A DNA stretch of 64,000 bases from Ancylobacter polymorphus (GCF_022836935.1 NZ_CP083239.1:3734001-3798000); one strand, 5' to 3'; counted from the first letter of the stretch, positions 20,758 through 29,573 are shown. Notes: generated by a model not told the origin, from the letters alone. Made by a program: numbers and translations.

Positions 20758-22050
20758 TCACTCGCCGACCTTGGAGGGGTCGTCGAGGCTGTCGGAGCCC
20801 TCGACCTTGATCTTCAGCTTGAGCGCGGCCACCACGCCCTCAATGGCGCGGGTCTGGGCGACGAGCGAGTCCACGCCCTTCTGCACCAGCGCGTTGCCCT
20901 CGGCATTACCCTCGCCGATCATCTGGTCATAGGCCTGCTTGCCGCTGTCGGCCTCGTCCTTGATCGCCTTGAGCGCGGCGAGCGCGGCGTCGATCTTGGC
21001 CTCGGCCTCCTCGGCGGCCTTCGGCGCCTTGGCGCTCGCATAGGCGGCGATGGAAGCACCCTCGACCACCGAGCCGTCGACGCGGGTGTACTTGGCCCGA
21101 TAGATCGAGGCGATGCCGACCTCGTCGTAATAGTGCGAATTGTGGGTGTTGTCGGAGAAGCAGTCATGCTCCTCTTCCGGGTCGTGCAGGATGAGGCCGA
21201 GCTTCATCCGCTCGCCCGCCAGTTCGCCATAGGACAGCGAGCCGAGGCCGGTGAGGATGGTGGCGAGCGCGGTCTTGTCCTTCTGCTTCACCACAGCGGC
21301 GCGGGCCTTGCCCTTCTTGCCCCACCACTTCGCCATGTCCGAGAGGTCGCTCACCAGAAGGTCGGTGGCGGCCTTGAGATAGGCAGCGCGGCGCTCGCAA
21401 TGGCCGTTGCTGCAGTTCTTGGTGTCGTAATCGGTCGCCGGGCGCTTGCCGGCACCGGGGCCGGTGCCGTTGAGATCCTGACCCCAGAGCAGGAATTCGA
21501 TGGCGTGATAGCCGATGGCGACGTTGGACTCGACGCCGCCGGCCTCCTGCAGGCTGTCGAGCAGCTTCGGCGTGATGGTGGTGGCGTCGATGGTCTTCTT
21601 GCCAACGCGGATCTTGGTGTTGGCGATCACATTGGCCGTATAGAGCGGGTTCTCGTCCGAGGTGTCGCCATAGCTCTTGTCGACATAGTCGATCAGGCCT
21701 TCATCCAGCGGCCAGGCATTCACGCGGCCTTCCCATTCATCGACGATGGGATTGCCGAAGCGAAAGCCTTCGGTCTGCTGGTAGGGCACGCGGGCGGCCT
21801 TCCAGGCGGCCTTGGCGGCGTCGAGATTGGCCTCGGTCGGCGTGGCAATGAGAGTGTTCACCGCGCTCTGCAGCGCCTTGGCGGTGGTCAGGCTGTCCGT
21901 ATACATCGCCTCGGCGATGTCGGCATAGGTGGCGACGATGTCGCGCACCTTCGGCGCCGGGGTGTCGGCAGCGGCGGGACCGACGGCGAAAGCCGCTCCC
22001 AGCGCGATGGCCGCGACGAGCGGCGTGGCGAACAGTGATCTGACTCGCAT
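20758..22050 (-). CDS. IrpA-type imelysin, periplasmic iron-regulated protein
   Basis: A 430-residue protein with a signal peptide (residues 1-28, cleavage after AAA). The imelysin motif GYHAIE is at 180-185, followed by FLLWGQDLNG, and the second metal-region stretch HDPEEEHDCFSDNTHNSHYYD is intact. Family members such as cyanobacterial IrpA are induced by iron limitation and bind iron in the periplasm. A GGAGGAG site lies 8 bp before the ATG. A perfect 19-bp palindrome lies about 93 bp upstream. It heads the five-gene iron module. Confidence 0.92.
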   Translation of the reverse strand: MRVRSLFATPLVAAIALGAAFAVGPAAADTPAPKVRDIVATYADIAEAMYTDSLTTAKALQSAVNTLIATPTEANLDAAKAAWKAARVPYQQTEGFRFGNPIVDEWEGRVNAWPLDEGLIDYVDKSYGDTSDENPLYTANVIANTKIRVGKKTIDATTITPKLLDSLQEAGGVESNVAIGYHAIEFLLWGQDLNGTGPGAGKRPATDYDTKNCSNGHCERRAAYLKAATDLLVSDLSDMAKWWGKKGKARAAVVKQKDKTALATILTGLGSLSYGELAGERMKLGLILHDPEEEHDCFSDNTHNSHYYDEVGIASIYRAKYTRVDGSVVEGASIAAYASAKAPKAAEEAEAKIDAALAALKAIKDEADSGKQAYDQMIGEGNAEGNALVQKGVDSLVAQTRAIEGVVAALKLKIKVEGSDSLDDPSKVGE

Positions 22051-22142
22051 GGTCGGTCTCCTCCCGCGCCCCAGGGCGCCTCAGCGGGAGACTCCTACGC
22101 CACGGCCGAAATCACCCGCAAGTGTTCGGTCGCAGATTGGAA

Positions 22143-22161
22143 TTGTTTCACTTTGAAACAA
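22143..22161. promoter_or_regulatory. Perfect palindrome upstream of the imelysin operon
   Basis: TTGTTTCA-CTT-TGAAACAA is an exact inverted repeat with 8-bp arms and a 3-bp centre, about 93 bp before the imelysin start. Its form is that of a dimeric repressor or activator operator. It does not match the Irr box (TTTAGAA-N3-TTCTAAA) or a Fur 19-mer, so the regulator is unknown, although iron control would fit the operon. Confidence 0.6.
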
Positions 22162-22204
22162 CAATCCAAATCTCATCACCCGACGCAGGCGCGCGGAAGA
22201 ATAC

Positions 22205-22510
22205 TTATTTTCCACCCACCGCGGATGACGCAACGTCATGAAGCGGCTGCAAGGCGTCGGCGAGTTCGGCGTCGGTGACGGTGGCCAGCGGCTTCATCAG
22301 CTTGGCAGCTTCGGTGCGTCGGCCGGGGCGCATCACCAGCACCACGGTCTCCGCACCACCGCAGGCGGGGTCGCCACAGGCGATCTCGCTGATGGAAATG
22401 GTGGTGTCCTCATCCACGCCAAGAATCTGCCGCGCCTTGGCGGCGAGTTCCCGGGCGGCATCGGGCGCGGCTTCCGCGCTGGCGCCCCGGCGAAAAAACA
22501 GACGTGCCAT
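22205..22510 (-). CDS. Small conserved-looking protein with CGDPACGG motif, function unknown
   Basis: This 101-residue protein has a basic start (MARLFFRRGAS), a helical segment, a predicted beta-strand core TTISISEIACGDPACGG-ETVVLVM, then RPGRRTEAAKLMKPLATVTDAELADAL. The two cysteines in ACGDPACGG could bind a metal or cluster. I recognise the sequence type from other rhizobial genomes but know no function for it. The ATG at 22508-22510 has a GGGAG site 5 bp upstream. A GTG two codons earlier is possible. It precedes the imelysin operon by 154 bp, which holds the palindrome, so it need not be co-transcribed. Confidence 0.75.
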   Translation of the reverse strand: MARLFFRRGASAEAAPDAARELAAKARQILGVDEDTTISISEIACGDPACGGAETVVLVMRPGRRTEAAKLMKPLATVTDAELADALQPLHDVASSAVGGK

Positions 22511-22825
22511 TGTCACTCCCTGCCGCTCCGGCAGCTCGCGCCCTGCCGCCCCCCCGCGCCAAAGCAGTTAAGCCCCCATCCGCAGCGGCGCAAGCGGCAC
22601 GGAGGGCTCGGCGCAGATCGTAAGTAAAAGACACGCACTCTAGTTTAGAACTGTAACAATACCGGAAGATAGGTGTTGTGAGCACTCAGAAACGAGAGTA
22701 TCCACACTCACAACACCGCAGACGAGACGCGAATACATCACGTGTCGGGATGTTGCGGTGACGATTTCGCGAGGCCACTTCCCGGCAGGTCTCGTGAACC
22801 ACGCGGGACGACGGCACGCGCTCCC
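22511..22825. other. 315-bp gap with an 11-bp inverted repeat
   Basis: The gap lies between the flavoprotein stop and the small Cys protein start. It contains the arms GGTGTTGTGAG (22672-22682) and CTCACAACACC (22707-22717), and a lone TTTAGAA half-site at 22644-22650. No coding region or T-run terminator was recognised. Confidence 0.55.
22672..22717. repeat. Perfect 11-bp inverted repeat with 24-bp spacer
   Basis: GGTGTTGTGAG is mirrored by CTCACAACACC. The spacer also contains CACTC and GAGT, which can extend pairing inside the loop. It could be a regulator-binding site for the small Cys protein about 160 bp downstream, or a hairpin ending the flavoprotein transcript. The absence of a T-run argues against an intrinsic terminator. 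Confidence 0.55.
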
Positions 22826-24181
22826 TCAGCCGTCGTCCCGCGTCTCCTCCGCGGCGGGAGCCGCCGTCTCCCCCGCCTCCCATTTCCCTGCCCAGGGCGC
22901 GGGTAGCGGCATTCCGAGATGGGCGAGCACGCCCCACGCCGCCGCATGGCCGGTAGCGAACGAGGCCTGCAGCAGATAACCGCCGGTCGGTGCCTCCCAA
23001 TCCAGCATCTCGCCGGCGACGAACACGCCCGGGCGGGCGCGCAGCATCAGCCGGTCGTCGACCATGGCACGGGTGATGCCGCCAGCCGTGGAAATCGCCC
23101 GTTCCAGACCGGCCATTTCCGTGACGTTGAGCGGCACGGCCTTGATCCGCGCGGCCAGCGCGGCGGGCTCTCCCGGCAGAGGCCCGGCCTCACGCAGCAG
23201 GCCGGCGGCGACGGGCGAGAGACCGGCGGCCTTGCGCAAACGATTGGCCAACGTCTCGCCCTTGCGGGTGGCGGCCAGGCGCGCGGCAAGCGCGGCCTCC
23301 CTCATATCCGGGCGCAGGTCGACAAGAAGAGTCGCACGGCCCGCAACAGCGATCGCGTCGCGCAACGCGGCGGAGAGCGCATAGACCGCGCCGCCCTCCA
23401 GCCCGGCGGTGTCGATCATCGCCTCGCCCCGCACACGGCGCGGGCCGAGGGACAGCGCGATGCGCTTGAGCGGCACTCCTGCGAAGCGGGTGCGGAAGGG
23501 CTCCGACCAGCCGACGCGGGCGCCGCTATTGGCCGGGCGCAGTGGGGCGATCTCCACGCCCTGCCCGTGCAGAATCTCCACCCAGCCACCATCGCTGCCG
23601 AGACGCGGCCAACTGGCGCCGCCGAGCGCGAGCAGCACGGCGTCGGCCGCCACCTCCAGCTCGCCCGTCGGCGTGGCGAAACGCAGCGCGCCGGCGTCGC
23701 TCCAGCCGTGCCAAAGATGATTACGGTTCAACGTGACGCCGAGCCCGTCGAGCCGCGCCAGCCACGCGCGCAGCAGCGGCGAAGCCTTGAAGCTGCGCGG
23801 GAAGACGCGGCCGGAGGAGCCGACAAAGGTCGGCTCGCCCAGCCCTTCCGCCCAGTCGCGCAGCCGGGCGGGGGGAAAAGCATCGAGCATCGGCGCCAGC
23901 CAGTCGGCGGCCTCGCCATACCGGGCGAGGAAAGGCGCGCGCACCTCAGAGTGCGTGAGGTTGAGCCCGCCACGTCCGGCGATGAGGAATTTGCGGGCCG
24001 GCGAGGCCATGCGCTCGAACAGCGAGACGCGGCAGCCGGCGCCCGCCAGGACCTCGGCGGCGATCAGCGCGGAAGGGCCGGCGCCGATGATGGCGACATG
24101 GGGAATTACCGAGTCACAGCAGGGTTCTGCGATCACCGGCTGACAATCCGATTCAGCGCGGGCTGAGCTGCACCGCCCCAC
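22826..24181 (-). CDS. NAD(P)/FAD-dependent oxidoreductase, HI0933/TIGR03862-like flavoprotein
   Basis: A flavoprotein of about 451 residues. The FAD-binding Rossmann motif HVAIIGAGPSALIAAEVLAG is near residues 28-47, followed by the HI0933-family signature FLIAGRGGLNLTHSE and, at the C-terminus, RPGVFVAGEMLDWEAPTGGYLLQ with the second FAD-contact motif. The reaction is unknown for this family. The start is uncertain: the GTG at 24179-24181 has a GGAG about 10 bp upstream, and the GTG at 24134-24136 would leave only 13 residues before the Rossmann motif. It is followed by an intergenic inverted repeat. Confidence 0.85.
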   Translation of the reverse strand: MGRCSSARAESDCQPVIAEPCCDSVIPHVAIIGAGPSALIAAEVLAGAGCRVSLFERMASPARKFLIAGRGGLNLTHSEVRAPFLARYGEAADWLAPMLDAFPPARLRDWAEGLGEPTFVGSSGRVFPRSFKASPLLRAWLARLDGLGVTLNRNHLWHGWSDAGALRFATPTGELEVAADAVLLALGGASWPRLGSDGGWVEILHGQGVEIAPLRPANSGARVGWSEPFRTRFAGVPLKRIALSLGPRRVRGEAMIDTAGLEGGAVYALSAALRDAIAVAGRATLLVDLRPDMREAALAARLAATRKGETLANRLRKAAGLSPVAAGLLREAGPLPGEPAALAARIKAVPLNVTEMAGLERAISTAGGITRAMVDDRLMLRARPGVFVAGEMLDWEAPTGGYLLQASFATGHAAAWGVLAHLGMPLPAPWAGKWEAGETAAPAAEETRDDG

Positions 24182-24222
24182 TCACGATCCGACTCCGAAA
24201 GGCTCGCCAACCTCATGATCCT

Positions 24223-26043
24223 TCACCCGATTTCCGGCGCGCAGGCATCGGTGATGCGCAAGCTCACCTGGGTGCGGCCCTGCCAGGAATCGAGGTCGAG
24301 CGTTCCGGCGACGTGCAGCAACTGCCCACGCGACTCCAGCAGCGTCGCGCCGAGCGGCGTATCCACCGCACGGAAGGCCACGGCGGAGATGACAGTGCCA
24401 TCGCTGCCGCGCAGCCGCACCCGCATCTGGCCGGCGCTGCCGGGTTCGGCATAGACGACGCGATGGGCGGGGAAGGCGAAGATGGGCTGCGGGTTTCCGG
24501 CGCCGAACGGCCCGGCGCGCTCCACCAGCTCCACCAGTTCCGGCGTCGCCCCAGCGGCGGCCAGCGCGCCGTCGATCAGCAGCTCATCCACTGCACGCGC
24601 CTCTTCCACCGTCGCCGCCAGCGCCTGTTCGAGATAGGCGCGCAATTCGCCCAGCCGCTCGCGTGCCACGGTGAGGCCGGCCGCCATGGCATGGCCGCCT
24701 CCCTTTACCAATATGCCGGCCTCCACCGCGCCGCGCACCGCCCGCCCGACATCGACGCCGGGGATGGAGCGGGCCGAGCCGGCGCCGGTCTCGCCAGTGA
24801 AGGCGATGGCGAAGGCGGGGCGGCCGAACTTCTCCTTCAGCCGCGCCGCCACCAGCCCGACCACGCCGGGATGCCAGCCCTGCCCGCTGGAGAGCACCAC
24901 CGCCCCCGCCCCGGCATGACCGAGCGCGGCGTCGGCCTCCGCCTCGGCCTCGGCGACGATGGCGCGCTCCACCTGCTGGCGCTCGGTGTTGAGGCGGTCG
25001 AGCTCGGCGGCAATCGCCTGCGCCTCGATGGGATCGCGGGTCAGCAGCAGCTTGGTGCCGAGCGTCGCATTGCCGATGCGCCCGCCGGCATTGATGCGCG
25101 GGCCGAGCAGAAAGCCGAGATGCCATGCCTTGGGCGGACCGGAGAGTCGCGCCGCGTCCATCAGCGCGGTGAGCCCCGGCCGCTCGCGCTTGCGCAGCTG
25201 GATCAGCCCCTTGGTGACATAGGCGCGGTTGAGCCCCAGCAGCGGCACCACATCCGCCACCGTGCCGAGCGCGACGAGATCGAGGCTGGCGAGCAGGTCC
25301 GGCGCCGGGCGTTCCTTGGTCCACCAGCCGCGATTGCGCAGTTCGCGCAGCAGGCCGACGGCGACGACGAAGACCAGCCCGACGGCACAGAGATGACCGA
25401 GGCCGGAGAGATCGTCGGCGCGGTTGGGGTTCACCAGCGCCGCCACCTCGGGCAGCGCCTCGCCGGCCTGATGATGGTCGATGACCAGCACGTCCAGCCC
25501 GATGGCGCGCGCACGGGCGAAGGGCTCGAAGCTCATCGTGCCGCAATCGACCGTCACCAGCAGCGTGGCGCCGCGCTCGGCCAGCGCCTCGATGGCGGGG
25601 ATGTTGGGCCCGTAGCCCTCGAAGATGCGGTCGGGGATGTGGAAGGCAGGGTCCAGCCCACCGGCGCGCAGCACGTCCACCAGCAGGGCGGTGGCGGTGG
25701 CGCCGTCGACATCGTAGTCGCCGAACACCGCCACCTTCTCCCCGCGCATCACCGCGTCGGCGAGGCGGGCGACGCAGGCCGGCATGTCGGTCAGCGTGTC
25801 GGGATCGGGCAGCAGACGTTTCACCGTCGGGTCGAGCCACGCCTCGACCTCGTCAATGGCGACGCCGCGCCCGGCGAGAACGCGGGCGAGGATTTCCGGC
25901 ACGCCGTGGCGCTGGACGATGGCGAGCGTGGTCTGGGCGCCGCGCACGTCCAGGCGCTCGCGCCAGAAGCGGCCAGTAGCCGAACGGGTCACACCGAGAA
26001 AGGGACGCGGCGGCGGGGCAGCGGTGGGAAGGACGAGACTCAT
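24223..26043 (-). CDS. recJ: Single-stranded-DNA exonuclease RecJ
   Basis: RecJ (606 aa) degrades single-stranded DNA 5' to 3' in recombination and mismatch repair. The DHH-family metal motifs are present: GDYDVDG at about 109-115, VDCGTMS, VIDHHQAG, and GGGHAMAAG in the DHHA1 domain. The C-terminal OB-fold contains VSLRITDACAPEIG. The ATG at 26041-26043 is used, because the extra codons from a TTG at 26065 lack family support. It lies 41 bp upstream of the flavoprotein gene, on the same strand. Confidence 0.94.
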   Translation of the reverse strand: MSLVLPTAAPPPRPFLGVTRSATGRFWRERLDVRGAQTTLAIVQRHGVPEILARVLAGRGVAIDEVEAWLDPTVKRLLPDPDTLTDMPACVARLADAVMRGEKVAVFGDYDVDGATATALLVDVLRAGGLDPAFHIPDRIFEGYGPNIPAIEALAERGATLLVTVDCGTMSFEPFARARAIGLDVLVIDHHQAGEALPEVAALVNPNRADDLSGLGHLCAVGLVFVVAVGLLRELRNRGWWTKERPAPDLLASLDLVALGTVADVVPLLGLNRAYVTKGLIQLRKRERPGLTALMDAARLSGPPKAWHLGFLLGPRINAGGRIGNATLGTKLLLTRDPIEAQAIAAELDRLNTERQQVERAIVAEAEAEADAALGHAGAGAVVLSSGQGWHPGVVGLVAARLKEKFGRPAFAIAFTGETGAGSARSIPGVDVGRAVRGAVEAGILVKGGGHAMAAGLTVARERLGELRAYLEQALAATVEEARAVDELLIDGALAAAGATPELVELVERAGPFGAGNPQPIFAFPAHRVVYAEPGSAGQMRVRLRGSDGTVISAVAFRAVDTPLGATLLESRGQLLHVAGTLDLDSWQGRTQVSLRITDACAPEIG

Positions 26044-26111
26044 GGCGCGCAGGATAAGCCCGAACAACGCGCCCGCGTCGAGTGCTTCGCCCGCAAAGAC
26101 GGGAGCGGTGG

Positions 26112-26144
26112 CGTCATCGCGCCGTCACGCTGCCGTAACGCGAG
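26112..26144 (+). promoter_or_regulatory. Pho-box-like triple direct repeat
   Basis: Three consecutive 11-bp units CGTCATCGCGC, CGTCACGCTGC and CGTAACGCGAG sit 68 bp before the phytase-like gene. Direct repeats with a TGTCA-like core at 11-bp spacing are the layout of PhoB-binding boxes. The cores here are CGTCA, CGTCA and CGTAA, close to consensus. A phosphate-starvation regulator at a phytase-like gene makes sense. The match is by eye. Confidence 0.5.
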
Positions 26145-26211
26145 GGACATGGGCGACAGGCAGAAGGCGGGCTCCGGCCTCGCGCCGCATGCTGCTGACA
26201 AGGAGCCCCCC

Positions 26212-27570
26212 ATGAATCGCCGCCTCCGCCTGTCCCTGCTCGCCGGCGCCGCGCTCGCGCTCGCCGCCACCGGTGCGCGCGCCGACCAGACCTTTCCCGC
26301 CACCCTCGCCGGCCATGCCGTGCTGCCGGCGGAAACCTTCATCGCCATGCCGGACGACGCGCCGGAGGACCTCAAAGTGTCCGGCAAGTTCACCACCGGC
26401 ACGCGCGTCGATGCCGTCGGCACGGTGGAAGGCAAGTCGGCCGGCCGCCCGACGGGCGTGAAGCTGCCCTTCAAGGGTCAGCCGGTGCAGGGCCATTCCG
26501 GCATCAAGGTGATGCCGGACGGCAGCTTCTGGATCATCACCGACAACGGCTTCGGCTCCAAGGCCAACAGCCCGGACGCGGCGCTGTTCCTGCGCCACTA
26601 CAAGGTGGACTGGGCCACCGGCACGTTCCAGCCGATCGAGACGGTGTTCCTCACCGATCCCGACAAGAAGGTGCCGTTCCGCATCGTCCATGAGGGGACG
26701 GAAAAGCGCTATCTCACCGGCGCCGATTTCGACATTGAGAGCTTCCAGATCATCGGCGACCACATCTGGATCGGCGAGGAATTCGGCCCCTATCTCATCA
26801 AGGCCGACAAGACCGGCAAGGTGCTCGGCCTGTTCGAGACCGTTGCCGGCGAGACGCCGGTGCGCTCGCCCGACCATTACGCCGTCGCCTCCCCCGCCGC
26901 GCCGAACGCGCCGGCCGCCTTCAACGCCCGCCGCTCCAAGGGCTATGAGGGCATGGCCGCCTCCAAGGATGGCAAATATCTCTACGCCCTGCTCGAAGGC
27001 CCGCTGTGGGACGCCGACAAGAAGGACTGGCAGAAGACCGCGGACGGCAAGGAGTTCCTGCCGATCCTCGAATTCGACGTCGCGAACCAGAAATGGACCG
27101 GCCGCATGTGGCACTACGTTCTGGAGCAGAACGGCAATGCCATCGGCGACTTCAACATGATCGACGGCACCACCGGCCTGATCATCGAGCGCGACAATGG
27201 CGAGGGCACGGCCGACAAGGCCTGCGCCGCAGGGACCAAGGGGCCGGACTGCTTCCACGACCTCGCCACGTTCAAGCGCATCTACAAGATCGAGCTGACC
27301 GACGCCAATGCCGGCCAGAGCGTGCGCAAGATCGGCCATATCGACCTGATGAAGATCGCCGACCCGGACAAGAAGGCACGCAAGCCGCTGAATGACGGTG
27401 TGCTGACCTTCCCCTTCTTCACCATCGAGAATGTCGACGTGGTCGACGCCACCCACATCGTGGTCGGCAACGACAACAACCTGCCCTTCTCCTCCTCGCG
27501 CGATCCCGCGAAGGCGGACGACAATGAGCTGATCCTGCTCGAAGTGGGCGAGTTCCTGAAGGCGAAGTGA
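26212..27570 (+). CDS. Exported phytase-like esterase domain protein (phytase-like family)
   Basis: A 452-residue protein with a clear signal peptide ([26 protein letters not shown]). The mature part matches the esterase-like/phytase-like beta-propeller family: GHSGIKVMPDGSFWIITDNGFGSK, GADFDIESFQIIGDHIWIGEEFGPYLI, ALLEGPL, FNMIDGTTGLIIERDNGEG, and ENVDVVDATHIVVGNDNNLPFSSSR near the end. Family members release phosphate from organic esters in the periplasm or outside the cell. Substrate is not known here. The ATG has an AAGGAG site. It is divergent from recJ and convergent with the EamA gene. Confidence 0.85.
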   Translation: MNRRLRLSLLAGAALALAATGARADQTFPATLAGHAVLPAETFIAMPDDAPEDLKVSGKFTTGTRVDAVGTVEGKSAGRPTGVKLPFKGQPVQGHSGIKVMPDGSFWIITDNGFGSKANSPDAALFLRHYKVDWATGTFQPIETVFLTDPDKKVPFRIVHEGTEKRYLTGADFDIESFQIIGDHIWIGEEFGPYLIKADKTGKVLGLFETVAGETPVRSPDHYAVASPAAPNAPAAFNARRSKGYEGMAASKDGKYLYALLEGPLWDADKKDWQKTADGKEFLPILEFDVANQKWTGRMWHYVLEQNGNAIGDFNMIDGTTGLIIERDNGEGTADKACAAGTKGPDCFHDLATFKRIYKIELTDANAGQSVRKIGHIDLMKIADPDKKARKPLNDGVLTFPFFTIENVDVVDATHIVVGNDNNLPFSSSRDPAKADDNELILLEVGEFLKAK

Positions 27571-27621
27571 GCCGCGCGCCGAAAGACCGGTCGGGGCGGC
27601 GACGCTCCGGCCGGGCCTCGC

Positions 27622-28497
27622 TCACGCGGTATCGGGCAAGGTCGGGTCCGGCAGGTTGCGCGGCCGGCGCAGGATGAGCGCGACGCCCGCCACCATGATG
27701 AGACCGCCTATGACCTTCAGCGGCGAAGGATCGTCGCCGATCAGCAGGATGCCGAAGGCGACGGTGAGCAGCGGGTTGAGCATCGAATAGGGCACGACGG
27801 CGTTGATGGAATGGCGCTGCAGCAGCCAGTACCAGATGCCATAGGCGAGGATCGACGAGGCGATGGCGCTGTAGGCGACGCAGAACCAGCCATGCCAGCC
27901 TGCGCTCGCCACCATGCCCCAGCGGTCACCCTCGAAGAACCACGACATCAGCAGGATCTGCGGAATCGCGAACAGCGACGACCAGCCCATGATGGTCATC
28001 GGCGTGATGTCCTTGAGCTGCTTGATGATGAGATTGGTCACCGCCCAGCCGGTGGCGCTCACCACGAGCAGAAACAGCGCCAGCGGCGGCGGCAGGGTGG
28101 GGCCGAGCGCGAGCACGAAGATGCCGGCGACCGACACCGCCAGCCCGGCGAGGCGCACCCGGCCGAGCGGCTCCTTCAGCACGAGACAGGCGAGCAGCGT
28201 GGCGATCGGCGCGCCAAGCTGAATGATGACGGCACTGGTGCCGGCCTCCGAATCGGCGAGCGCGGCGAAGAGCAGGCCGAAATGCACGGTGCCGAAGGTG
28301 AAGGACACCAGCAGCACGCCCGGCACCTGGTCGCGGCGCAGATGCAGCACCGGGCACAGCAGCACCGCCACCAGGGTGAAGCGCAGCGCGCTCATCAGCA
28401 TCGGCGGAATCTCCACGATGCCTTGCTTGATGACGATCATGTTGAGAGCCCACACGCAAATGACGGTGAGCGCGAGCAGCTTGTGCTTGAACGGCAT
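27622..28497 (-). CDS. EamA/DMT-family inner-membrane transporter
   Basis: A 291-residue protein with ten hydrophobic segments in two EamA repeats (residues 1-135 and 145-280). It shows the typical starts MPFKHKLLALTVICVWALNMIVIKQGI and SATGWAVTNLIIKQL, and the second-repeat motif PYSMLNPLLTVAFGILLIGD. Members of this drug/metabolite superfamily mostly export amino acids or other metabolites. The substrate cannot be read from sequence. The start at 28495-28497 was chosen from the first hydrophobic segment. Only a weak ribosome site is seen. Confidence 0.88.
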   Translation of the reverse strand: MPFKHKLLALTVICVWALNMIVIKQGIVEIPPMLMSALRFTLVAVLLCPVLHLRRDQVPGVLLVSFTFGTVHFGLLFAALADSEAGTSAVIIQLGAPIATLLACLVLKEPLGRVRLAGLAVSVAGIFVLALGPTLPPPLALFLLVVSATGWAVTNLIIKQLKDITPMTIMGWSSLFAIPQILLMSWFFEGDRWGMVASAGWHGWFCVAYSAIASSILAYGIWYWLLQRHSINAVVPYSMLNPLLTVAFGILLIGDDPSPLKVIGGLIMVAGVALILRRPRNLPDPTLPDTA

Positions 28498-28679
28498 GGG
28501 ACCGGGACGGCAGGAGCGGAGAGACGACCCGGAAACGGGCAGGAGGCGCCAGCGAGTCGCCGGCCCTTTCGCTGATAGGCCACGGCCGCGACGCTGCAAA
28601 GTCCCGGCCGGCCATGCCTGCCCTGCGCCGCTCTCATGACGCCGCCCGCCACACGCTTGCACCGGCGCGCCGGCCCATT

Positions 28680-29387
28680 ATGGTGCGCGCCATGCTGAAC
28701 CTGTCCCTGCTCGGTCGCCTCTCCTTTTCCCATGCCGCGCCGTCGAAGCCCGCGCTGCCGCCCGGCCGTCACGATCTCGGCCTGTTCGAGACTCGCGATG
28801 CCGTGCTGATCGTGCCGGAGGGCCTCGACCCCGCCCGCCCGACGCCGCTGGTGACGCTGTTTCACGGCGGCGGCGGCAGCGCCGAGAAAATACTGCCCAT
28901 GCTGCGCCGCCATGCCGAGGCACGCGGCTTCCTGCTGCTGGTACCGCAATCGCTACTGCCGACCTGGGACATTGTCATCGCCGGCAACGGGCCGGATCTG
29001 GAGCGGCTCGACACGGCACTGGCCGAGGTGGCGGCGCGCTTTGCGCTCGACCCTACCCATTTCGCCTTTGCCGGCCATTCCGATGGCGGCAGCTACTCGC
29101 TCTCCACCGGGCTGAGCAATGGGCGGATCGTCACCCATATCCTCGCCTTCTCCGCCGGCTTCATGACCGTGCTGGCGCAGGAGGGCGCGCCGAAAGTGTT
29201 CATCGCCCACGGCCAGAACGACACCCAGACGCCGATCGCGACCGCCGGCCGCTCACACGCCGCCAAGCTGCGCCCGGCGGGCTATGAGCTGACCTATATC
29301 GAGCACCCCGGCCCGCACGCCTCGCAGCCGGACATGGTGCAGCTCGGTGTCGATTATTTCCTGAAGGATGCGGCAAAGGCGGGGTGA
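28680..29387 (+). CDS. Alpha/beta hydrolase, phospholipase/carboxylesterase type
   Basis: A 235-residue hydrolase with the oxyanion-hole stretch TLFHGGGGSAEKI and the nucleophile elbow GHSDGGS, a Ser in G-x-S-x-G. The catalytic His is likely in YIEHPGPHASQPDM and the Asp in IAHGQNDTQTP, all in the usual order. The family cleaves esters, often on fatty acyl or phospholipid substrates, or depolymerises hydroxyalkanoates in related clades. Start is uncertain between ATGs at 28680 and 28692; neither has a good site. It diverges from the EamA gene. Confidence 0.82.
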   Translation: MVRAMLNLSLLGRLSFSHAAPSKPALPPGRHDLGLFETRDAVLIVPEGLDPARPTPLVTLFHGGGGSAEKILPMLRRHAEARGFLLLVPQSLLPTWDIVIAGNGPDLERLDTALAEVAARFALDPTHFAFAGHSDGGSYSLSTGLSNGRIVTHILAFSAGFMTVLAQEGAPKVFIAHGQNDTQTPIATAGRSHAAKLRPAGYELTYIEHPGPHASQPDMVQLGVDYFLKDAAKAG

Positions 29388-29403
29388 GCGGCCACGCTCC
29401 CGC

Positions 29404-29490
29404 GTCATCCCGGACGGCCTACCGCCGATCCGTCATCGCAAGCCGGTCTCGGGCGATCCTGGCTCCCCGCTGTGCTTCGGCCGGGATGAC
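29404..29490. repeat. Dispersed palindromic repeat, copy 2
   Basis: An 87-bp unit that starts GTCATCCCGGACGGCC and ends CCGGGATGAC, between the convergent hydrolase gene and the small hypothetical gene. One internal GATCC arm is partly degraded. Confidence 0.8.
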
Positions 29491-29545
29491 GCCAGGTGGT
29501 AATGAGGACCGTCCGCCGCGACGCCGGAAGCGGCCCTGTCCTGAC

Positions 29546-29573
29546 GAAAAAGGCCGGCGAGATGCCGGCCTTT
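29546..29573 (-). terminator. Rho-independent terminator after the 113-aa protein gene
   Basis: On the minus strand the stem AAAGGCCGGC-ATCTC-GCCGGCCTTT is followed by TTTCG, giving a strong GC stem and a T-run. A second hairpin (GCTTGC-GAT-GCAAGC with outer arms, 29601-29632) lies between it and the stop at 29650. Confidence 0.8.

Noticed and set aside
22644..22650. TTTAGAA as an Irr box near the small Cys protein
   Set aside because: Only one half-site is present; the partner half (TTCTAAA) is missing, unlike the clear site at 52850.
24313..26211. Long plus-strand frame upstream of the phytase-like gene
   Set aside because: It is antisense to recJ; the real gene begins at the signal peptide at 26212.
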